25,351 bases of DNA from Coptodactyla brooksi (taxonomy: Eukaryota; Arthropoda; Insecta; Coleoptera; Scarabaeidae): assembly GCA_033557675.1 (NCBI GenBank), contig JAWQRM010000265.1:1-25351 (forward strand), in the 5' to 3' direction. Below, in pieces: positions 12,093-17,131 of this stretch. A program made the position numbers and the translations under genes. Positions within the stretch are counted from its first letter, which is position 1. Every line of letters begins with the position of its first letter. A model generated the notes under the pieces. The model saw only the letters and a program-made list of their open reading frames with translations, was not told the origin of the DNA and did not search any database.

Positions 12093-15000
12093 TTATATTA
12101 TATATAAATATGTGAAACTATTAAACATATTAAACTACTATATGTATTTATAGTTTAAAACATACTTGCTTTGGATTTCGACATCTTGCAAATGTTTCCG
12201 TAACTTGGTGTGCAATATTTCTGAAGGGTCGCTCGAGCCTGTCGTTACACAGCATGTTTCTTCTTTTGCCATAGTATATGATATAAAAGTGTAGTTCATA
12301 CAAGCTAGCTAAAAACAAAATATTACATTCACAACACTATTGCACAACAAGTAACAAAAAAACAAACAAATTTTATATTTAAGTGAGTGAAAAGCGAAAA
12401 CAATTTATATTTATAGTTATAGTTTAGTATCATATACTTATAGGTCATGATGAGAAAGTATAGAAATATATAGTATATAAGGATTTATTGAAATTTTAAA
12501 GAATAATTACAACATTTATTCTCAAACAAATTCTATAAATCACATTTTACAGTACATTGCAGTAGCAATGTTCGTTAACGGCCACACGAGTTTGTTGACA
12601 ATGTTACAAACATTGAAAATCTCTATTGACAATGCAACCTACTACATATGACAGAAAGCTGCTGCCCAACATTTGCACGGCCAAACTTAGGATGCAGGAA
12701 GTGACAAGAAAGGATGACTTTCTAGTGCATGAGGACGACTTTCAGACAAATGATGGCTTTCTAGTGCAAGCATCAGTAATTAAAGGTAAGTTTTTAGTTT
12801 ATCTACTAATTTTTATTGTGTTGTTTTCGAAACTCCACTTTTTAAAAGGATGGGCACGATAACTGCCTCACCATACGTCTGATTAACTTTATTTTTTGGC
12901 CACATGTTTCTCATAAGGTTGTTTACCGCTTCACGAGGGCTTTTGTTGTTAAATTCAGTCACGTTTTAACAATGATAAAAAATGTAACAGCTTTTTCAAA
13001 TAAATCAGTATTTATTGAAAGTGCGACCATTAACGTATTTTTTTTTGAAAAATCCCCCTAGTGAAGTGAGAATCGCAATCATAAAAAATAATAAAAATTC
13101 TACAAATTTTGTTTCCAACTAATCTTATGAGCAGGAGAATGCTTACCATTTGTGCACGTGCGAAACAAGATATCTTGACGCGAACTCATGCTGCTGCCAC
13201 ATCTGATTGTATTATTTATTATTAGCAAATATTCTTTTTTCTGCAAGACTTACTTTTTGCAATGAAAAAAGATTCAAAATAATTGGTGTCATAGATTTCT
13301 AAGAATTCCTTGTGATAATCGGGCCATTCTCCAGGGCCGAGAAACGTATATGATGCCTTAAAGAGTATAATTTTGTATAAACCTAAGGCAAAATCTTTAC
13401 AAGATGTAAAAGGTTGTGTGTTTTATACACTTCTTGTAACCCGAATTAAAAGTATACCCTGCTTTCACAGGTATCTTGATTTATTGTTGATTTTTCATTA
13501 ATTTTCTGTTTAAATAAATTTTGGGGTCATTTTCTGTGAAACCAGAACGCCAACAATTACAAACGTCATCAATATATTGTTATTAAGCCACCACGGACAC
13601 GTCAGTACATTTTTATTATGAGTTTGTTATCCGTCAACATTAATCAGTGCACATCGTCTACTATTTCATACAACATACTTTTTTCCATTGGTAATTATGG
13701 AGCTAATAAACACCTTAACCACACCAAGATTGTTTAAAATCTCACTCTCGACATATGTTTCGGTTTATTTAATAAACCTTCGTCAGGTTTATTAGATAAA
13801 CACACGTACACGTCAATAATGGTCCAAAACTATTTGGAGACACTGAACTGTGAGGTGCTACTCCATCCCGCTTATTCACCAGACCTGGCCCCTTCTGATT
13901 ATCACCTGCTTTCGTCGATGGGCCACGCACTCGCTGAGCAGCACTTCGATTCTTATGAAGACGTCCAAACACAGCTTGATGAGTGGTTTGCCTCGAAAGA
14001 AAAGGACTTTTTGTGGCGTGGTATCCACATATTGTTCGAGAGATGGGAAAAATGTGTAGCTAGCAAGGGGAATTAATTTGAATAAATTTGTTTTTGCTTT
14101 CTGTGAAAAAAAACATGTGTTTTTCTGACTAAAAAAACAGCAAATTTAAGCCTATACACCTGATATATTCATGTCAAACTAAAAAAAAGGTCACTTTAGA
14201 AATAAGAAGTATAATAAAACGCCACGAAGGTTGATAGCTACGTCATCAGTCTGTTAGCCCCGCCCCCAGAGGCACAGTTGCCACTACTTCTGTTTGTTTC
14301 CACATGCGTCGGCAAGCTGATTTTGGTTGTTTACGTTTAAAGGTTAAAGGTTTACGTTTAAAGGCTGCGGTATTTACCGTCGCGTGTTATTTAATGTATT
14401 TGCAAAGCGCAGCAATCACCACAGGACTGCACATGCATGGACCACCCGGTGGGAATATGTAGCAACGGTGTAAAGATATATTCCCTCGTGAAGTGTTGCC
14501 AACATACCGAACTCTTAACCATAACTATTTCACTTGATCTTTTTAGTTTTAACACGTAAATATGTATATAAATGTTTTTATACCGATTATTTAATGAAAT
14601 GAAGCAGTTGTTTCCTTTTCCTAACATTAAAAGCCTGTCTAACCAAGAATGTATATTTAAACAACATTCGTGCCAAAGGTTACCCTCCTTATGATGTTTT
14701 ATCGAAGTTATGACATAGCTGCCAACCTTCATGGCTTTGATTATATAATCGGCCATACTGGGAGTTAACATAATTTAACCGTTTAGTTGATTTAGGGAAT
14801 TTTGCATTTATGCTTAACAATGACATTTGTAATATAAAGTACTTAAGTTAATGTCAATATTAGACTAAAAAATATATATAAACATAACCTCTAATAGATG
14901 TCGTAGGTTATGTTATTTTCATCTGGAAAAGTTAATGTCGGCAACTATCAAAAATACCAAAACATAAATATATCTGTAGATGAAAATCTTCTATAGATGA

Positions 15001-15665
15001 AAATTGCGATTAAAAAAAAGTACAATACCTTCAATCGCATCGTCACTTCGCTGTCCGTGTCATTATAAATCAAAATATTCTGCTTCATATTAAAACTTTC
15101 TCTAACACCTAAGTGATAGAACAAGGTGTTTTGTTGTGTTTTAATGGAGAGATCGATGATCGTGATGTCCGCATTGTAAAAGCTGCTTATTACGTTGGAT
15201 TCGCCAAAATCCAACTTTTCGAACTGAAACGATCGAAAATAAACAGAAGAGCGAGGTTAACGATCTGTCAAATTTGACAGACAATTTTATAACGTTAACA
15301 AATTCGATAATTAAATAGAGATTGACGCAAAACGATATCTCTTACTTGAATATGATTGAGGTTAGCACCGATTTGAGTGCACGCGTGCCTGATATCGTCG
15401 AGGGCTCTCTTACGTTGCGAAGCATGCTCATTTTGGCATATATCTATGACGATAACCACGTCCATAAGGGGTTTCGTCATGACACCGTGTCCGCTACCGG
15501 CGTGCAAGGTGTGCCCAGAGATATCGGAGTGAGATCCGACGCTGTCAGTGTTGCTCCTGCTGTCTGCACGAAAAACGAGTGTTTTAATTTTAAGGATGAT
15601 TCAGTAATTAGTCACTGTGCGTATTTACCAGCGTCTGCTTCGACCATCAGGGTTGGCGGTGACAT
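2616..15665 (-). CDS. Ask1: ASK1 (MAP3K5/15-type) kinase, 5' eight exons, gene continues beyond window
   Basis: This is a MAP kinase kinase kinase that in animals activates the JNK and p38 pathways under oxidative and other stress. Eight exons join in frame (join 15665..15629, 15563..15346, 15223..15029, 12308..12166, 11783..11447, 11369..11219, 4069..3753, 3240..2616), and every intron is GT-AG with matching phase. The product is about 674 residues so far. Residues 25-190 match the thioredoxin-binding-type N-terminal domain (FYHLGVRESF, NYTFISY). Residues 198-466 match the helical TPR-like region (FRDIQDYDAMVQLV, CLCGRIYKD, INLATLL). Residues 470-600 match the PH-like part (NSDDFQIYF). The kinase starts near 615: glycine loop GKGTYGVVYAAR at about 620, lysine in IAVKE at about 642, and an alpha-C glutamate in LHEEI. 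The window ends after NIVQYLG, so the catalytic HRD and DFG motifs are missing here. Identity rests on remembered family motifs and is very secure; the exact start is less so. Confidence 0.95.
3241..3752 (-). other. ASK1 intron 7
   Basis: A 512-bp intron with donor GTAAGC and acceptor GCTAG. The content is AT-rich, with an open frame at 3441-3713 on the minus strand that shows no family similarity and is taken as chance. Confidence 0.85.
3753..4069 (-). CDS. Ask1: ASK1 exon 7
   Basis: The acceptor is TTTTTTAAG, the exon begins with GA to complete a Gly codon split by the 7.1-kb intron, and the donor is ACT/GTAAGC. It encodes GINLATLLVIGGAE, LIGKKGSLSSLEDYWDVATF and AAECMFKLKPPDWYLKS, which match the end of the TPR region of ASK1. 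Confidence 0.95.
4070..4420. other. start of the long intron 6, nothing recognised
   Basis: AT-rich sequence between exon 7 and the mariner at 4421. Two short complementary stretches (CTATACTGTA near 4114 and TACAGTATAG near 4245) could be weak ends of a small element. No coding content was seen. Confidence 0.45.
4421..5534 (-). mobile_element. decayed mariner element, near full length
   Basis: The length of about 1.1 kb fits mariner. The left end CCAGGTGCGG is preceded by TA, the target dinucleotide. Left TTAAATAACGAGAC (4434-4447) is matched inverted by the right end GTCTCATTATTTAA. On the minus strand, broken frames carry EKVEDDERPSRPVTAR, KVCARMVLKNL, VITRDETWIFQYS (first Asp region) and WQDKAPAHN (second Asp region). 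This is the order expected of a mariner DD34D transposase. Many stops and frameshifts make it dead. The outermost bases of the right repeat are diverged, so that end is uncertain by a few bases. Confidence 0.88.
5535..5846. other. unclassified intronic stretch with a repeated 18-mer
   Basis: This holds TATACATGTCGAACGCA (5586-5602), which also occurs at 11014-11030. From about 5700, a plus frame reads DVYVVQLYLVDQRSQFVFAE without stops for over 40 codons. It resembles coding debris, but I do not recognise the family. Confidence 0.4.
5847..6205 (-). mobile_element. Helitron 3' end with helicase C-terminus
   Basis: Reading on the minus strand, IPTDIPFQF, then QFPICLSFTMTINKAQGQ (near 6120-6175) is the conserved C-terminal helicase segment of Helitron RepHel proteins. 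CFSHGQVYVACSRVG follows further on (5915-5965). The element ends AGCAACGCGTGGCTGGGTTT, then AGCTAGT at 5847, fitting the usual Helitron end: a short GC-rich hairpin followed by CTRRT. There is an internal stop and the upstream Rep region is absent, so this is a 3' fragment. The base after CTAGT is A, where T is more usual. Confidence 0.85.
5881..6120 (-). repeat. 120-bp tandem duplication inside the Helitron helicase end
   Basis: Two units in tandem (about 5881-6000 and 6001-6120) each carry the segment encoding CFSxGQxYVxCSRVG. The matches are CCGACTCTAGARCATGYGAC at 5916-5935 and 6036-6055. The 6001-6120 unit has lost one base, which shifts its frame. Confidence 0.75.
6400..6532 (-). pseudogene. 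possible piggyBac C-terminal segment
   Basis: Directly after the IS630-like insertion on the minus strand, readable pieces such as KTKK and, in a shifted frame, RKVVG and LTSNFG fit where the late part of piggyBac transposase (fixRxxLxxQLIxxYG) would come. A Cys/His-containing stretch at 6260-6380 (CCDVDCLHCSGG) may be the degraded cysteine-rich tail. The position is as expected, but the similarity is weak and frameshifted. Confidence 0.4.
6533..6775 (+). repeat. left terminal inverted repeat of the IS630-like element
   Basis: Pairs with 7397-7668 in reverse complement. Similarity is high over the outer 60 bp and inner 120 bp, with an indel of roughly 25 bases between. Confidence 0.88.
7397..7668 (-). 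repeat. right terminal inverted repeat of the IS630-like element
   Basis: Reverse-complement partner of 6533-6775, including the shared segment CTGTATATTATTTTAGTTTC near the inner half. Confidence 0.88.
7669..8241 (-). pseudogene. piggyBac transposase, catalytic middle part
   Basis: The minus frame reads MQSKSRDIWNFRIYTGKYTD, HQGYKLYIDNWYTSIELAKE and TDIAGTIRQ, which match piggyBac transposase around its second catalytic Asp (DNFYTS). Further pieces are RDKGDILHLSTTHGA and KKYYKKIFLHLVDVMCLNSY. In a shifted frame near 7775-7800, MGGVGRSDG stands where the family has GGVDxxDQ, so the third catalytic Asp is Gly. It breaks off at the IS630-like element on the left and the Tc1-like fold-back on the right. 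The N-terminal part of the same copy lies at 10018-10645. Confidence 0.88.
8270..8722 (+). repeat. left inverted arm of the Tc1-like fold-back
   Basis: Reverse-complement partner of 9560-10015. Shared stretches include TTCATAACTTGGTTAGT, ACATTTGTGTATAAAATTTC and TTTATTTAAGAGCAATAAAT. A direct repeat of the end motif (AAAGATGATTTACGTCCAC at 8252-8270 and AAAGGTGATTTACATCCGC at about 8414-8432) gives this side an IR/DR layout as in some Tc1 elements. Confidence 0.88.
9285..9320. repeat. 36-bp near-perfect palindrome at the fold-back centre
   Basis: GCCTAATGTTTCA and TGAAACATTAGGC flank TTGGCGCCAT, itself nearly self-complementary. One base pair out of 18 fails. It sits between the two head-to-head Tc1-like copies. 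Confidence 0.9.
9560..10015 (-). repeat. right inverted arm of the Tc1-like fold-back
   Basis: Reverse-complement partner of 8270-8722. The inner end motif GTGGACGTAAATCATCTTTA is present at about 9845-9864, but the outer copy of the motif seen on the left side is missing. Confidence 0.88.
10018..10645 (-). pseudogene. piggyBac transposase, N-terminal part
   Basis: The minus strand reads EEDLFSASELEDILYSDSGS, an acidic leader typical of piggyBac. It continues with FKFSGNPNQKC, VDNGLVPIIVEQVNLYAEQ, GIVRKPTLQMYFSKRESI and TPFFSKVLRRERFLLLYRFL, ending HFEDN. The order is that of the N-terminal half of piggyBac transposases. Stops and frameshifts separate the pieces. The copy breaks at the fold-back at 10017, and about 50 residues around the first catalytic Asp are missing between this part and 8241. 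No TTAA-flanked terminal repeat was found. Confidence 0.87.
10646..11218. other. intron 6, remainder; nothing coding recognised
   Basis: This is AT-rich sequence with several copies of GGGGAATA between 10675 and 10810 and a palindromic CCCGATGCATTGGG near 10747. They could belong to the piggyBac 5' end but do not form a recognisable terminal repeat. It also has the second copy of TATACATGTCGAACGCA at 11014-11030. Confidence 0.4.
11014..11030 (+). repeat. 17-18-bp repeat shared with 5586-5602
   Basis: TATACATGTCGAACGCA occurs here and at 5586-5602, both on the plus strand, inside the same intron. The flanks align poorly, so this is either a short remnant of a common element or coincidence. 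Confidence 0.55.
11219..11369 (-). CDS. Ask1: ASK1 exon 6
   Basis: The acceptor is TTTTTTAG and the donor is GCAG/GTACGA in phase 1. It encodes KENQFPDMICLCGRIYKDKF and IRWYRRGFECQPNEYAG, classic ASK-family TPR-like sequence. The 77-bp intron separating it from exon 5 is typical of insects. Confidence 0.94.
11447..11783 (-). CDS. Ask1: ASK1 exon 5
   Basis: The acceptor is TTGTTTTAG and the donor is AAT/GTGAGT. The frame stays open past the donor to 11393, but the splice gives a better family match (KALENKENQFPDM). It encodes the first part of the central helical-repeat region, with EKFLVDLKKI, FRDIQDYDAMVQLVDDL and YAFALNRRKLAGDREKAL. Confidence 0.93.
11784..12165 (-). other. ASK1 intron 4 with an (AT)13 microsatellite
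   Basis: A 382-bp intron. The run of AT dinucleotides at 12061-12087 is followed by imperfect AT-rich palindromes. Nothing else was seen. Confidence 0.85.
12061..12087. repeat. (AT)n microsatellite
   Basis: 27 bases of uninterrupted alternating A and T. Confidence 0.97.
12166..12308 (-). CDS. Ask1: ASK1 exon 4
   Basis: The acceptor is TTTTTAG, placed within an in-frame TAG that sets the boundary, and the donor is CAA/GTATGT in phase 2. It encodes ACMNYTFISYTMAKEETCC, matching the NYTFVPY...CC stretch of vertebrate ASK1. The paired cysteines align with the vertebrate pair reported to matter for thioredoxin binding; this is from memory of the family. The join with exon 3 is a few residues shorter than in vertebrates, as I recall for insect forms. 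Confidence 0.88.
12309..13740. other. ASK1 intron 3, left part; no gene recognised
   Basis: There is a short imperfect direct repeat, GATGACTTTCTAGTGCATG (12713-12731) and GATGGCTTTCTAGTGCAAG (12752-12770), within an open frame at 12626-12862 on the plus strand that I do not recognise. The remainder is AT-rich sequence without visible coding similarity. Confidence 0.5.
13750..13806 (-). ncRNA. hammerhead-ribozyme-like hairpin, Penelope type, probably inactive
   Basis: On the minus strand the order is stem I (GTTTAT, loop CTA, ATAAAC; 13801-13787), then core CTGACGA (13786-13780), one extra A, stem II (GGTTTA, loop TTAAA, TAAACC; about 13778-13762), then GAAA (13761-13758) and C. This is the order CUGANGA, stem II, GAAA of hammerhead ribozymes, which are known from Penelope-like elements. 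The position before stem I reads GT where the cleavage rule wants UH, and the extra A is non-standard, so cleavage is doubtful. It ends where the mariner fragment begins. Confidence 0.5.
13812..14165 (+). pseudogene. mariner 3' end, copy 2
   Basis: An intact frame of 85 codons to the stop at 14074 encodes the C-terminus of a mariner transposase: HPAYSPDLAPSDYHL with the third catalytic Asp, ALAEQHFDSYEDVQTQLDEW and ERWEKCVASKGN. The terminal motif TATACACCTGA follows. The first two-thirds of the gene are absent; the sequence starts abruptly beside the hammerhead-like hairpin. It is the same family and orientation as positions 1-240, but with no stop in the shared part. Confidence 0.9.
14166..15028. 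other. ASK1 intron 3, right part; short direct repeat
   Basis: GTTTACGTTTAAAGG occurs twice (14329-14343 and 14350-14364), separated by 6 bp. A minus-strand frame at 14391-14771 contains SVCWQHFTREYIF, which only loosely suggests a zinc-finger (THAP-like) HF motif; I do not call it. Nothing else was seen. Confidence 0.5.
14329..14364 (+). repeat. 15-bp perfect direct repeat
   Basis: Two identical copies of GTTTACGTTTAAAGG around TTAAAG. Confidence 0.95.
15029..15223 (-). CDS. Ask1: ASK1 exon 3
   Basis: The acceptor is GTTTCAG and the donor is AAG/GTATTG; both ends are phase 0 and the exon is exactly 65 codons. It encodes FEKLDFGESNVISSFYNADI and then LFYHLGVRESFNMKQNILIY. These are hallmark conserved strings of ASK1/ASK2 N-terminal domains. 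Confidence 0.95.
15264..15281. repeat. 18-bp perfect palindrome in ASK1 intron 2
   Basis: TCTGTCAAATTTGACAGA is exactly self-complementary, lying 41 bp from the exon 3 acceptor. It may be a binding site or the remnant core of a small inverted-repeat element; the sequence does not decide. Confidence 0.9.
15346..15563 (-). CDS. Ask1: ASK1 exon 2
   Basis: The acceptor is a strong pyrimidine tract ending GTGCAG, and the donor is CAA/GTAAGA in phase 0. The exon encodes a Ser/Gly/His-rich leader, then MDVVIVIDICQNEHASQRKR and IGANLNHIQ, the first beta-strand and helix of the N-terminal domain of insect ASK1. A long open frame on the opposite strand (15322-15894) overlaps this exon and is taken as a shadow. 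Confidence 0.88.
15629..15665 (-). CDS. Ask1: ASK1 exon 1 (coding part)
   Basis: This exon has an ATG at 15665-15663 and a second in-frame ATG six codons later at 15647-15645. An in-frame TGA lies further upstream, and 15665 is the first ATG after it. The exon ends GCTG with donor GTAAAT, phase 1. Joining to the exon at 15563 gives a reading frame through the stop codon that lies just upstream of that exon, which is the main reason for proposing this exon. The start could be either ATG. A non-coding 5' exon further upstream cannot be excluded. Confidence 0.65.
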
Positions 15666-16510
15666 GTTTGTAAGCAAACCGTTACACAACGCGACAACTG
15701 TGAAAACAGTAGCTGGAATCTTGGAATTATCACCAGATATTCACGCCTACATGGTTGATTTGTATGGAAGACGCCTAAAAGCGATTAATTATCGCGTTTC
15801 TTTTCTGGTTTTGCGGATTTTAACTCCGCATTTGGTGGGTATTCACTACGGGGACAATAATAAAAGAGAACGTATCACGGTAAATGTAAAGTGACCTTGA
15901 CGCGGAATGTACGGAATTTCGGGTTAAATAATAGACGAAGTTCGGTTTAAATGCAATTTAAACCAATTTATTTTGATTGAATCAATTGGCGGCTAGGAGA
16001 AATAGATATAATGTGTGTTACTAATCAATGCTTATTCCTATTATTTACAATTACGTCGTCATAATATATAATATAACAAGGAAATAATCACGTTGACTTC
16101 AAATATTAAAACAATTTAACGTATTTGTTCGCGTGCTATTATTAGTAATTCGACTGTGTATTTATCTCAAAAGTTTTATTTCGTCAATTTAAACAATACT
16201 CAATACAGAAACCTGCAATACCAGCTTATCGCTTAAAGATAGTTCGCACAGATGCCACTACTAGTGTTAACGCGAAAAAGTTTTAAGCTTGCCTTAACGA
16301 CTGCTTACACTTTTTAGAATGCGGTAAGTATATCGCGGGTATTATATTTAACTTTATTGTTCCACTATAGGTACCTCGTTGTTCTATTAACAAGGTTTTT
16401 TTATTTAAGTGCATTTAACCGCAAATTAAAAAAGTTCGAGGCAACTTATAATCGTCTTGAAGTGATAGTCGAAATGGAAGTTGTGAATTTTGGAACCTTT
16501 GGCTGAGTAA
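15666..16510. promoter_or_regulatory. presumed ASK1 5' UTR and promoter region
   Basis: This lies immediately upstream of the ASK1 start on the minus strand. No clear TATA box or initiator could be assigned. A minimal upstream start-stop (ATGTAG on the minus strand, 15752-15747) lies 82 bp before the start codon, and would be in the 5' UTR if transcription starts further out. The plus strand is open over 15322-15894 as an antisense shadow of exons 1-2. Confidence 0.35.
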
Positions 16511-16629
16511 CAAAGTTAGGCAATGCCACTATTAAGCCAAAACCGAAACTATATATCGTATATAAATATATATCGTACATGACTTTCTCTTACCTTGCCC
16601 CTGGTTTAAATATGAAAAAAAAATTCCAT

Positions 16630-16985
16630 TCGTGCCTGTCATCTTTTTCTAAAAATGTGTAATAATGCCCAAACGGTGCGATATAGAACTGATGTGTAAT
16701 AATTAAAGTGAGGTATTTAACCTAAATTTATGGGTTAAGTACCTCAACCATATGTACAATTTTTACGAAATCCTTATTGTGATCAGATTATATAATAAAT
16801 AGCTTGTATGTAAAGTATTGTTTTACTCAGTCTAACGTGGCAATCTAAAAACGATACACAGACGGACGGACAGACCAACCACCAAAAACAGCACAGATAG
16901 GCTTCGTCAAGATCCATCAAACTCTCGACATCGATTTTTTGCGAATGCAATTTTGCAAAAACTTACTTTCTCTTAAGAGAAAGTA
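16630..16985 (+). repeat. dispersed repeat, copy 1 (inverted partner at 21290-21930)
   Basis: Shared strings with the reverse complement of 21290-21930 include TATGTACAATTTTTACGAAA, TCCTTATTGTGA and GACGGAC...CAGACCAACCA. At the ends they share GCGAATGCAA and AGAGAAAGTAAAAA. This copy lacks about 280 bp present in the other. No coding content was seen; a non-autonomous element is likely but its class is not recognised. Confidence 0.75.
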
Positions 16986-17131
16986 AAAAGGTTTTTGCTC
17001 GACGCACGTTTCGCCGACCGAGCATCTTTGGGAGCGGTAGAAGCGATGACAACCCAACCCAACCCATTGTCTCTATCACTCCCGAAGACGCCGACTTGGT
17101 CGGTGAAACGTGTGTTGAGCAAAAAACTTTT
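16986..17131 (+). ncRNA. large inverted repeat with a second hammerhead-like arm
   Basis: AAAGGTTTTTGCTCGACGCA through CGCCGACCGAG (about 16986-17023) pairs with CTTGGTCGGTGAAACGTGTG through GAGCAAAAAAC (about 17095-17131). Pairing continues inward (TTTGGGAGCGGTAGAAGCGA against TCTCTATCACTCCCGAAG), leaving a small loop ACAACCCAACCC, so each arm is about 60 bp. Within the right arm, CCGAAGA, then stem CGCCGAC/GUCGGUG, then GAAAC on the plus strand resembles a hammerhead core with U4 replaced by C. Activity is unlikely; the relation to Penelope-like elements is an inference. Confidence 0.5.

Noticed and set aside
12626..12862. Candidate small gene on the plus strand inside intron 3
   Set aside because: No family similarity; it contains an internal direct repeat and a frame of this length can arise by chance.
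14391..14771. Possible THAP or zinc-finger fragment (SVCWQHFTREYIF)
   Set aside because: Only a CxxHF-like string is present, without the spaced Cys pair, AVPTY-type end or other THAP residues.
15322..15894. Plus-strand open frame of 190 codons, the longest uninterrupted plus-strand frame in the window
   Set aside because: It lies opposite ASK1 exons 1-2 and their intron, has no recognisable domain, and begins in exon 2 sequence; best explained as an antisense shadow plus chance.
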